Both the position numbers and the translations under genes were made by a program. The notes under the pieces are model-generated. The model was not told where the DNA came from, ran no database searches, and worked only from the letters and a program-made list of their open reading frames with translations. This document shows positions 16,524 through 24,161 of a stretch of 42,890 nucleotides of DNA, piece after piece. The DNA is from F2B08 sp046260445 (GTDB taxonomy: Bacteria; Actinomycetota; Actinomycetes; Actinomycetales; Dermatophilaceae): positions 1 to 42,890 of the forward strand of contig JBHEPF010000156.1 of NCBI GenBank assembly GCA_046260445.1, read 5' to 3'. Numbering within the stretch: the first letter of the stretch is position 1; each line of letters starts with the position of its first letter.

Positions 16524-17374
16524 TCGTCGACCCCCGGATTCTGCGGTGCGGCGTTCTCGACCCGTAGCGCCGAGGCGCTCTTCATCGTGATCTCCTCTTC
16601 CGCGACGACATCGGTCCGGATCGCGAAGTTGTCGGACAGCGCCTTGAGGTACACGCCCCCATCGGAGGAGGCGAACTCGGCGGCGAGACGGTCCGGGTCG
16701 CCGATGGCGCGCACCACATACGGACGCGTCAGCGGTCGGTAGTTGACGAGAATCGCCTCGCCGGCGAACCGGATGGCGGAGCGGCTGGTGAGCCGCTGTC
16801 CGTTGATGTCGATCGCCTCCGCCCCGGACGCCCAGAGGGCGTTGACGACGATCTGCAGGTCTTTGGAGAGGACCCTGCCCTCGTTGTCGGCGCTCGTGCC
16901 CCGGCCGGACTCGAGCGGTGCGTCGTCGAGGGTCACGACGAGACCCGGACCTTGGACGCCGACAGCGCCCACCGAGGCGAGGAGCTGGCTGCTCACGCCC
17001 GCGGCGGCCGGCCCCGCGCTGTCGAGGATCACCCGTTCCTGAGCGAGGGCCACCTCTTCCTGCAGCTCGCTCACCCGGACCGAGTTGGCCTCCACTCGCT
17101 CCTGCCGGGCCTCGATCTGGGCGATGAGGTCGGCCCTGGCACTGGTCCGCTCGGTCTGTCGGTCGCCGAGCGTCTGAGATGAGACGCCGAAGACGAGGCC
17201 GATGGCGAGGGTCGTGGCGAGCACGAGGGTGCCCGTCGGCCGTTGCGGCGAGTCTTCACCCGCGCGACGCCGTCGCTCGGTGGCCGCCGCGTAGCCCGGG
17301 TCGAGCGGTCGGTGCAGAAGCTCGTTGATGAGTGACATCGAGGCATCGCGAGGAGCCCCGGCAGGGCTGCTCAT
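16520..17374 (-). CDS. DUF881 membrane-anchored protein (Rv1823-like)
   Basis: A 284-residue paralogue of the other DUF881 protein flanking the small basic protein. One transmembrane helix (LVLATTLAIGLVFGVSSQTL, about 50-69) is followed by a coiled coil (RADLIAQIEARQERVEANSVRVSELQEEV) and the DUF881 fold (GPGLVVTLDDAP ... AEAIDINGQRLTSRSAIRFAGEAILVNYRPL). Its ATG overlaps the stop of the phosphatidyltransferase gene by 4 bases (ATGA), and its stop overlaps the next ATG likewise; an internal ATG (Met13) is a possible shorter start. Function unknown. Confidence 0.87.
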   Translation of the reverse strand: MSSPAGAPRDASMSLINELLHRPLDPGYAAATERRRRAGEDSPQRPTGTLVLATTLAIGLVFGVSSQTLGDRQTERTSARADLIAQIEARQERVEANSVRVSELQEEVALAQERVILDSAGPAAAGVSSQLLASVGAVGVQGPGLVVTLDDAPLESGRGTSADNEGRVLSKDLQIVVNALWASGAEAIDINGQRLTSRSAIRFAGEAILVNYRPLTRPYVVRAIGDPDRLAAEFASSDGGVYLKALSDNFAIRTDVVAEEEITMKSASALRVENAAPQNPGVDE

Positions 17375-17997
17375 GCCCGCTGTCCCGCTGCCGCCGAACG
17401 CGCCCGGAAGTCGCGCAGGTCACGCAGCTGCAGCACATAGATGTACGCGCCGAGCCAGTACAGCACCGTCCCCCACCAGACGAAGGCCCACCCGAGCGGC
17501 TCGGCCCAGACCCGCACCGGTTCGCTCACCTGGGCGAGCAGCAGGACGGGGAAGGCGTAGAGCAGGTTGAAGGTCGCTGCCTTGCCGACGAAGTGGACCG
17601 GCAGCCCGATCTGGCCGAGGGAGCGCACCCGCAGCATGACGACGGCCATGAAGGCCTCGCGGGCGACGAGGATCCCGACGAGCCACCAGGGGATGATGTC
17701 GCGCCACGCAAGGCCGAGGATGGTCGTGAGGATGTACAGCCGGTCGGCGATGGGGTCGAGGAGCTCACCCAGCCGGGACTCGAGCCCCATCGACCGGGCG
17801 ATCTTGCCGTCGAGATAGTCGGTCACTCCCGAGGCCCCGAGGACGACGAGCGCGAGGACGTCCCGCTCGGTGAAGATCGCCCAGAGGAAGATCGGGACGC
17901 CGATCAAGCGCACGAGGCTGAGCGCGTTCGGGATCGTCAGGACACGGTCGGAGACCCGTCCCACCGCCTCGTGCTCCCCGGTCTCGCGCGCAACCAC
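17371..17997 (-). CDS. CDP-alcohol phosphatidyltransferase (PgsA2-like)
   Basis: A 208-residue integral membrane enzyme that joins a CDP-diacylglycerol phosphatidyl group to an alcohol. The family motif is intact: DYLDGKIARSMGLESRLGELLDPIAD gives D-x2-DG-x2-AR-x8-G-x3-D-x3-D (about residues 60-85). About six hydrophobic segments are visible. By position it matches Rv1822 (annotated PgsA2); the acceptor alcohol (glycerol-phosphate or another) cannot be told from sequence. The start is GTG at 17997. It is the first gene of the DUF881/sbp operon, divergent from the MalY-like gene. Confidence 0.88.
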   Translation of the reverse strand: MVARETGEHEAVGRVSDRVLTIPNALSLVRLIGVPIFLWAIFTERDVLALVVLGASGVTDYLDGKIARSMGLESRLGELLDPIADRLYILTTILGLAWRDIIPWWLVGILVAREAFMAVVMLRVRSLGQIGLPVHFVGKAATFNLLYAFPVLLLAQVSEPVRVWAEPLGWAFVWWGTVLYWLGAYIYVLQLRDLRDFRARSAAAGQRA

Positions 17998-18054
17998 GCC
18001 TTCACTGTATGCGAGAAATCCGTCCCGGACGGATCGCTGCCACGCGCGGGGCGA

Positions 18055-18060
18055 TAGCCT
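18055..18060 (+). promoter_or_regulatory. -10 element (TAGCCT) of a probable leaderless promoter
   Basis: TAGCCT ends 8 bases before the ATG at 18069 of the MalY/PatB-like gene, and no Shine-Dalgarno is present in the 8-base gap. Together these favour a leaderless transcript and support 18069 over the upstream ATG at 18009. Confidence 0.4.
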
Positions 18061-18068
18061 CGTCCGTT

Positions 18069-19214
18069 ATGCGGATCCTCGGCGCCGACCTTGCCACCAA
18101 TCGGCGACGGACGAGCGTGAAGTGGCAGGCGTTCGGCCCCGACGTCCTGCCGCTGTGGGTCGCCGAGATGGACGCGTTGCTCGCCCCCGCCATCGTCGAC
18201 GAGGTGCAGGACCTCATCGCGCGCGGTGACACCGGGTATGCCTGGCCGGCGCCCTATATCGAGGCCTTCACGGGGTTCGCCCAGGACCTCTGGGGCTGGT
18301 CCGTCGACCACGCTCTGGTTCGGGTGGTCACCGACGTCATGGTGGGGATGGAGGAGATCACCCGGGTCCTCCTCCCCCGGGACGGCAGAGTCATCATCGA
18401 CGACCCGGTCTACGACGCGTTCCCGCTGCACGTGGCGTCGGTGCGACGCGAGGTGGTGCGGGTCCCCCTCGACGTGGACCATCGGCTCGACCTCGACGCG
18501 CTGAAGGCTGCCTTCGAGGGGGCGGAACACGAGGGTGTTCCCGCGGTCTACTGGCTCTGCAACCCACAGAACCCCACTGGGTCGGTGCCGACGAGAGGCG
18601 AGCTCACGGCACTCGCCGGCATCGCCGCTCGGCACGGGGTGCGAGTCCTCAGCGATGAGATCCATGCTCCGCTGTGCGTCGACCATGCCGACTTCGTCCC
18701 CTACCTCACCGTCGACCCGCGAGGAGTGACGGCCACCTCACCGTCGAAGTCGTTCAGCCTCGCGGGCCTCAAGGCCGGCCTTGTCGTCGCCGGCGCAGAC
18801 GCGACGGCCGACCTCGCTCAGCTCCATCCCGTCACCTCATACGCGGCGAGCCACGTGGCCGTGCGGGCTCATGCGGCGGCCTATCGGCACGGGCGGCCCT
18901 GGCTCGAGCAGGTGCGGCAGGAGATCGCAGAGAACCGTCGGCTGCTGACAGCACTCCTCGGTGCCCGGCTCCCGAACGTCGGTTGGCGCGAGCCACGGGC
19001 CACCTACCTGGCCTGGCTCGACGTCGGCCGGCTCGATCTGGGGACGCGACCAGCGCATACCCTCAGGAAACAGGCGGGCGTCGCGCTCAGCGAGGGGACG
19101 AGCTACGGACCGGCCGGGCTTGGCCACGTCCGGCTCAACCTCGCCACCTCACCGCAGATCGTCACCGAGGCGATCGAGCGCATCGCCGCCCTGGTCGACG
19201 CACAGGCACGCTGA
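18069..19214 (+). CDS. MalY/PatB-family PLP aminotransferase-fold enzyme
   Basis: A 381-residue fold-type I PLP enzyme of the MalY/PatB branch; family members are cystathionine beta-lyases (C-S lyases) and some act as regulators or aminotransferases. Seen: DVLPLWVAEMDALLAPAIVD (25-44), DTGYAWPAPYIEAF, the substrate/PLP motif CNPQNPTGSVPTRGELTAL, SDEIHAPLC, and the Schiff-base lysine Lys227 in SPSKSFSLAGLKAGLVV. The start at 18069 gives the normal family length; 18009 would add 20 atypical residues. Its 3' end is 29 bp from the convergent icmF end. Confidence 0.88.
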   Translation: MRILGADLATNRRRTSVKWQAFGPDVLPLWVAEMDALLAPAIVDEVQDLIARGDTGYAWPAPYIEAFTGFAQDLWGWSVDHALVRVVTDVMVGMEEITRVLLPRDGRVIIDDPVYDAFPLHVASVRREVVRVPLDVDHRLDLDALKAAFEGAEHEGVPAVYWLCNPQNPTGSVPTRGELTALAGIAARHGVRVLSDEIHAPLCVDHADFVPYLTVDPRGVTATSPSKSFSLAGLKAGLVVAGADATADLAQLHPVTSYAASHVAVRAHAAAYRHGRPWLEQVRQEIAENRRLLTALLGARLPNVGWREPRATYLAWLDVGRLDLGTRPAHTLRKQAGVALSEGTSYGPAGLGHVRLNLATSPQIVTEAIERIAALVDAQAR

Positions 19215-19243
19215 CCGGGAGCTCGGGGGAAGCGGGTGACGAC

Positions 19244-22200
19244 TCAGACGTTGCGGCGGTACTGGCCGCCCACCTCGAAGAAGGCGTCGCTGATCTGGCC
19301 CAGCGAGCAGCAGCGGACCGCGTCCATGAGCGCTGCGAAGACGTTGCCATCGTGCGTTGCGGCCTCCTTGAGCCGTTCGAGAGCCGCGGGTGCCTCGTCG
19401 CGGTGCCGTTTCTGGAAGTCGGCGAGACGCGCGAGCTGGGACTGCTTCTCGTCCTCGGTGCCGCGGGCGAGCTCGACCTCGGTGAGGGGCCGATCGCTGT
19501 CCTCGGCGAGGAAGGTGTTCACGCCGATGAGCGGCAGGGAGCCGTCGTGCTTGCGCTGCTCGTACAGCATCGACTCGTCCTGGATCCTGCCCCGCTGGTA
19601 GCCGGTCTCCATCGCGCCGAGGACGCCACCGCGCTCGGCGATCCGCTCGAACTCGGTGAGCACGGCCTCCTCCACCAGGTCGGTGAGCTGCTCGACGATG
19701 TAGGAGCCCTGGAGCGGGTTCTCGTTCATCGACAGGCCCCACTCGGCGTCGATGATCATCTGGATCGCGAGGGCTCGCCGGACCGACTGCGCTGACGGTG
19801 TGGTGATCGCCTCGTCGTAGGCGTTGGTGTGCAGGGAGTTCGCGTTGTCGTAGAGCGCGCAGAGCGCCTGCAGAGTCGTGCGGATGTCGTTGAAGTCCAT
19901 CTCCTGCGCGTGCAGGGACCGGCCCGAGGTCTGGACGTGGTACTTCAGCTTCTGCGAGCGCTCGTCGGCGCCGTATCTCTCCTTCATCGCGATCGCCCAG
20001 ATGCGGCGGGCGACCCTGCCGATGACGGTGTACTCGGCGTCCATGCCGTTGGAGAAGAAGAACGACAGGTTCGGGGCGAAGTCGTCGATGTCCATGCCCC
20101 GCGCGAGGTAGGCCTCGACGTAGGTGAAACCGTTGGCGAGGGTGAAGGCCAGCTGGCTGAGGGGGTTCGCTCCGGCCTCGGCGATGTGGTAGCCGCTGAT
20201 CGAGACGGAGTAGAAGTTGCGGACCTGCTGCTCGATGAACCACTCCTGGATGTCCGCCATGGCGCGCAGGGCGAACTCGGTGGAGAAGATGCAGGTGTTC
20301 TGGCCCTGGTCCTCCTTGAGGATGTCGGCCTGGACGGTGCCGCGCACCGAAGAAAGGGTGCGGGTCCGGATCTCCTCGAGCTCGCCCGCGTCGGGCTCGC
20401 GACTCTCCTCCTCGCGGAAGGCGTCGACCTGCTGGTCGATCGCGGTGTTGAGGAACATGGCGAGGATCGTCGGTGCCGGACCGTTGATCGTCATCGAGAC
20501 GCTCGTCGTCGGGGACAGCAGGTCGAACCCGGCGTAGAGGTCCTTCATGTCGTCGAGGGTCGCGACGGACACGCCGGAGGTCCCGACCTTGCCGTAGACG
20601 TCGGGCCGGGGTGAGGGATCACGGCCGTAGAGCGTGACGGAGTCGAACGCCGTCGACAGTCGGGTCGCCGGCTGACCCTTGGAGAGCAGGTGGAAGCGTC
20701 GGTTGGTCCGGTGCGGGTCACCCTCACCGGCGAACATCCGGGCCGGAGCCTCACCGCTGCGCTTGAACGGGAAGACGCCTGCGGTGAAGGGGAAGTATCC
20801 CGGCAGGTTCTCCGCGCGGCGGAAGCGCATGAGCGCACCGTGGTCTTCGTCCCTCGGCAGTGCGACCCGCGGGACGCTGTTGCCACTCAAGGTCTCTCGC
20901 GTCAGAGGGGTGTGGATCTCCTTGCCGCGCACCACATACACCTGCTCGTCGCCGGTGTAGCCCGCCTTGACCTGCGGCCAGTCGGTGATGAGGGACCGGG
21001 CCCCACCCTGGGCGCGCACCCGCTCGTCCCTCAGGGCGGAGAGCGCGTCGGGAGCGTCCTCGCCGAGCATGTCGGCGCTCGCCTCGAGCTGCTGGGTCTC
21101 GCGGGCCAGAACACTGAGCCGCTCCGTCTTGGCGTGGTAGCCGCGGACCGTCTCCGCGATCTCGGCGAGGTAGCGCTCCCGTCCCCGCGGCAGGGCGCTC
21201 GTCAGGCCGGTCGAGACCTGCGTGTCCACCGCAGGCAGATGAGCATCGAACTCGCTCAGGCCGTGCGGGACGAGCTGGGACTTCAGCTCCTGGTAGAGGC
21301 CGGTGACGCCGTCGTCGTCGAACCGGGCCGCGCTGGTCCCGAAGACCGGCATCTGCTCCCACGGGGTGCCGAACGCCTCACGGTTGCGGACCATCTGGCG
21401 GGCGACGTCACGGCGGGCGTCCTCCGCCCCGCGCCGCTCGTACTTGTTGATGGCGACGACATCGGCGAAGTCGAGCATGTCGATCTTCTCGAGCTGGCTG
21501 GCCGCGCCGTACTCCGGGGTCATGACATACAGGCTCACGTCGACGAAGTCGGTGATCGCGGCGTCACCCTGGCCGATGCCCGGGGTCTCGATGATGACGA
21601 GGTCGAAGCCCGCGGCCCGGCAGGCCGCGGTGACGTCGTCCAGAGCGGGCGGGACGACGGCGCCGGCCGCGCGGGTGGCGAGGCTGCGGAAGTAGACGGT
21701 GCCCTCCGAGATCGAGTTCATCCGGATCCGGTCGCCGAGGAGCGCTCCCCCACCACGCCGACGGGTCGGGTCGATCGCGATGACCGCGATCCGCAGCTTG
21801 TCCTCGCTGTCCCGCCGAAGCCGACGGACCAGCTCGTCGGTGAGCGAGGACTTGCCTGAACCGCCGGTGCCGGTGATCCCGAGAACAGGCGCCGTACGCC
21901 GGGCGGCCGCCTCGCGCATACCCATCAGGTCGTTCTCGCTCACCGACCCGGCCTCGAGAGCGGTGATGAGGCGGGCCAGCGCCCGCTCCTCCCCTGAGAG
22001 CACGGCGTCCAGCGCGGCCGGCTCGGCCGACAGGTCGACGTCGCACTCGGCGATGAGCTCGTTGATCATGCCCGGCAACCCGAGCCGCTGTCCGTCCTGA
22101 GGGCTGAAGATGTGCACTCCGCGCTCGCGCAGGAGCTCGATCTCGGCGGGGACGATGCCTCCCCCGCCGCCGCCGTAGACCTTGATGTGGCCGGCTCCCC

Positions 22201-22468
22201 GCTCACGCAGGCGCTCGACGAGGTAGCTGAAGTACTCGACGTGGCCCCCCTGGTAGGAGGAGACCGCGACGCCCTGGGCATCCTCCTGGATCGCCGCGGT
22301 GACGATCTCCTCGACGCTGCGGTCGTGTCCGAGGTGGACGACTTCGGCCCCCTGGCTCTGGAGCAGCCGCCGCATAATGTTGATCGCGGCATCGTGGCCG
22401 TCGAAGAGACTTGCAGCGGTGACGAAGCGCACGGGGTGCACGGGGACGTGGAGGTCGGGCGTGGCCAT
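19244..22468 (-). CDS. icmF: Fused isobutyryl-CoA mutase IcmF
   Basis: IcmF interconverts isobutyryl-CoA and n-butyryl-CoA using adenosylcobalamin and has a built-in G-protein chaperone. Domains in order: B12-binding at the N-terminus (SLFDGHDAAINIM; His25 should bind cobalt; SSYQGGH); a MeaB-like GTPase with P-loop GTGGSGKS (Lys206), ETPGIGQGD and AINKYERRG; and the substrate-binding mutase barrel (YGKVGTSGVSVATLDDMKDL, SISGYHIAEAGANPLSQLAF). The start is set at the ATG 22468 (MATPDLHVPV), giving 1074 residues, normal for IcmF; the longer frame would run through the operator. A MarR gene is divergent and a palindrome lies between them. Confidence 0.94.
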   Translation of the reverse strand: MATPDLHVPVHPVRFVTAASLFDGHDAAINIMRRLLQSQGAEVVHLGHDRSVEEIVTAAIQEDAQGVAVSSYQGGHVEYFSYLVERLRERGAGHIKVYGGGGGGIVPAEIELLRERGVHIFSPQDGQRLGLPGMINELIAECDVDLSAEPAALDAVLSGEERALARLITALEAGSVSENDLMGMREAAARRTAPVLGITGTGGSGKSSLTDELVRRLRRDSEDKLRIAVIAIDPTRRRGGGALLGDRIRMNSISEGTVYFRSLATRAAGAVVPPALDDVTAACRAAGFDLVIIETPGIGQGDAAITDFVDVSLYVMTPEYGAASQLEKIDMLDFADVVAINKYERRGAEDARRDVARQMVRNREAFGTPWEQMPVFGTSAARFDDDGVTGLYQELKSQLVPHGLSEFDAHLPAVDTQVSTGLTSALPRGRERYLAEIAETVRGYHAKTERLSVLARETQQLEASADMLGEDAPDALSALRDERVRAQGGARSLITDWPQVKAGYTGDEQVYVVRGKEIHTPLTRETLSGNSVPRVALPRDEDHGALMRFRRAENLPGYFPFTAGVFPFKRSGEAPARMFAGEGDPHRTNRRFHLLSKGQPATRLSTAFDSVTLYGRDPSPRPDVYGKVGTSGVSVATLDDMKDLYAGFDLLSPTTSVSMTINGPAPTILAMFLNTAIDQQVDAFREEESREPDAGELEEIRTRTLSSVRGTVQADILKEDQGQNTCIFSTEFALRAMADIQEWFIEQQVRNFYSVSISGYHIAEAGANPLSQLAFTLANGFTYVEAYLARGMDIDDFAPNLSFFFSNGMDAEYTVIGRVARRIWAIAMKERYGADERSQKLKYHVQTSGRSLHAQEMDFNDIRTTLQALCALYDNANSLHTNAYDEAITTPSAQSVRRALAIQMIIDAEWGLSMNENPLQGSYIVEQLTDLVEEAVLTEFERIAERGGVLGAMETGYQRGRIQDESMLYEQRKHDGSLPLIGVNTFLAEDSDRPLTEVELARGTEDEKQSQLARLADFQKRHRDEAPAALERLKEAATHDGNVFAALMDAVRCCSLGQISDAFFEVGGQYRRNV

Positions 22469-22489
22469 GCACCTCAGGGTACCGCGTGG

Positions 22490-22509
22490 ATAGTTGGACA
22501 TCCAACTAT
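22490..22509. promoter_or_regulatory. MarR-type operator in the icmF/marR divergent promoter
   Basis: ATAGTTGGA and TCCAACTAT (22490-22498 and 22501-22509) form a perfect 9+9 bp palindrome with a 2-bp spacer, the usual size for a MarR dimer site. On the minus strand TTGGAT inside it would be the -35 box, 18 bp from TACCCT (22476-22481), which is 7 bases before the icmF ATG. On the plus strand TAGGCT (22531-22536) lies 6 bases before the marR GTG, with its -35 region touching the palindrome. Both genes could thus be repressed from one site. Confidence 0.72.
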
Positions 22510-22542
22510 CGGACGTTGTTGTTTTGTGACTAGGCTTGGCTC

Positions 22543-23043
22543 GTGCCGACCCAGGACCCACTCGACCCCATCACCGAGGCAGCACGCCTGTGGGGAGAAC
22601 ACGGCTGGGCTGACGCCGCCCCGGGAATGGCGGCGGTGACCTCACTCATGCGTGCGCAGCAACTCGTCCTCTCCCGCGTCGAGGCGGTCCTCAAGCCGCT
22701 CGGGGTGAGCTTCGCCCGCTACGAGGTCCTCATGCTCCTCGTCTTCTCCCGCCGCGGCACCCTGCCGATGAGCACGATCAGCGCGCGCCTCCAGGTCCAT
22801 CAGACAAGCGTCACCAACGCCGTGGACAGGCTCGAGGCAGCGGGACTGGTGCGGCGTCTCCCCCACCCGTCGGACCGACGCACGACCCTTATCGAGATCA
22901 CGCCCGAGGGAAGGTCTCTCGCCGACGAGGCGACGACACTGCTCAACCGGGAGGTCTTCAACCAGCCCGGGCTGAGCGCGCGCGACACGACGACACTCGT
23001 CGGCATCCTCGGGCGACTCCGGCAAAGCGCCGGGGACTTCTAG
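22543..23043 (+). CDS. MarR-family transcriptional regulator
   Basis: A 166-residue MarR protein: an N-terminal helical segment, then the winged helix with LPMSTISARLQVHQTSVTNAVDRLEAAGLVRR (70-101) and the wing HPSDRRTTLIEITPEGRSL, the classic DxR motif. The start is GTG at 22543, probably leaderless. Divergent from icmF and facing the shared palindrome, it is the obvious candidate repressor of icmF and itself; its ligand may be an acyl-CoA or free acid, which is inference. Its stop overlaps the convergent DUF1990 gene by 4 bases. Confidence 0.9.
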   Translation: MPTQDPLDPITEAARLWGEHGWADAAPGMAAVTSLMRAQQLVLSRVEAVLKPLGVSFARYEVLMLLVFSRRGTLPMSTISARLQVHQTSVTNAVDRLEAAGLVRRLPHPSDRRTTLIEITPEGRSLADEATTLLNREVFNQPGLSARDTTTLVGILGRLRQSAGDF

Positions 23044-23594
23044 CTGCGGGCCTGGTGCGCGGCCTCGAGCAGCGCCATGAGGTAGCGCTCAGTGATCTGG
23101 TCCTGGATCCGGGTGTTGAGCGGTCCGCCCAGGAACGCCAGGACCGAGGCCCGCTTCGTGAACGAGCGGACCGTGAACGTCACTGTCTCATCACCGTCGA
23201 TCTCGACGATGAAGGCCTGCTCGCCCTTCTCCGGATGCCCGTCCAGGGTGCCGTAGGCGAACCCGCGACGGTCCCGCTCGTCGAGGACGGCCACGACCCG
23301 GTTGGCGCCGTCGATCTTGATCGGACCGACGTTGAGCCGGACGACGGCGACCGCGCCCTCCTCGACCCGCTCACTCGAGGCGAGCACGGTCAGGCCTGCC
23401 CCGCGATGGATCTGCCAGGTCATCACCGCGTCGGCGGCGAGCTCGAAGGTCTCGCGGCCCTTGCCGACCCGCACGCACTGTTCGTTGTGTCGGTATCCGT
23501 CAGGGGTGCCCGCGCCGAGACTCTCACCGACCTCGGGGTAGGTCAGGGGCCTGGTGAGCGCGCTGCTGACCTCGGCTGGCAGATCGGTGGTCAC
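23040..23594 (-). CDS. DUF1990 family protein
   Basis: A 184-residue soluble protein of the DUF1990/UPF0548 type. Seen: LTYPEVGESLGAGTPDGYRHNEQCVRVGKGRETFELAADAVMTWQIHRGAGLTV (residues 17-70), the conserved Y-E-G and W-x2-H-x2-AG motifs, and a C-terminal FGYGTL-like strand (GFAYGTLDGHPEKGEQAF). Function is unknown. Its convergent overlap with marR suggests it is old core sequence. It is the last clearly intact core gene before the region of broken genes begins. Confidence 0.8.
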   Translation of the reverse strand: MTTDLPAEVSSALTRPLTYPEVGESLGAGTPDGYRHNEQCVRVGKGRETFELAADAVMTWQIHRGAGLTVLASSERVEEGAVAVVRLNVGPIKIDGANRVVAVLDERDRRGFAYGTLDGHPEKGEQAFIVEIDGDETVTFTVRSFTKRASVLAFLGGPLNTRIQDQITERYLMALLEAAHQARS

Positions 23595-23653
23595 CCGTTC
23601 ATGCTACGCACTGGTAACAAACGGGGACGAACAGGGCCGGTGAGGCACCTCAG

Positions 23654-24004
23654 TCACCCGCCGCAGTCACCGCCGCGGGCCAGAACAAGCACAGTGTTGG
23701 CGCTCCTGTCCCTGAGCGCCAGCCTTTCCTCGGAGACGTCGAATCGCGCTGCTCGCTCGAGCGCTCCGAAGAACGAGGCCTCCTGGGCCATCGCCTCGTC
23801 CGGGCCGGCCATCCTCGTCGAGACGACCGGGACGAACGAGATGCGGCCGTCGTCGGTGGCCTCGAAGCCTGCCGTGAACCGGTTGACCCCGCCAGTGCCA
23901 GTGGCCCGGCCGTCGGCGAGCGTGAGCACGCTCGCTGCATCGAGATCAGCGTGTCTGCGCTCATTCCTGCTGACGATCGACTCCGGAACCCAGGTGCCGT
24001 TCAG
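23654..24004 (-). pseudogene. META-domain (HslJ-like) protein lacking its 5' end
   Basis: The frame reads LNGTWVPESIV at its start and continues GRATGTGGVNRFTAGFEA ... TRMAGPDEAMAQEASFFGALERA ... LALRDRSANTVLVLARG, a complete META domain of about 105 residues. In family members the GTW motif follows a signal peptide or lipobox and an upstream start. Here an in-frame TAA stands directly before LNGTW (24005-24007) and the only usable start is a GTG at residue 26 (23929). The N-terminus has therefore been lost. The break coincides with the left edge of the accessory region. A short expressed product from 23929 cannot be excluded. Confidence 0.6.
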
Positions 24005-24161
24005 TTACAGCGGGGTCAGTCACGGCATCTCGAGACCGGCTAGGCCAGTCACCAACCACAGCGATCGGATCCCCTGCATGACTGACTCACTTCGAGCACG
24101 CCCCGGCAAGGAGTGGTAGGGCTGTGAGTCGAGGTCCGCATTCACCCATGCTCCGAGTCTC

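Noticed and set aside
20690..21859. 389-codon plus-strand open frame opposite icmF
   Set aside because: Antisense shadow of an intact IcmF with all its motifs.
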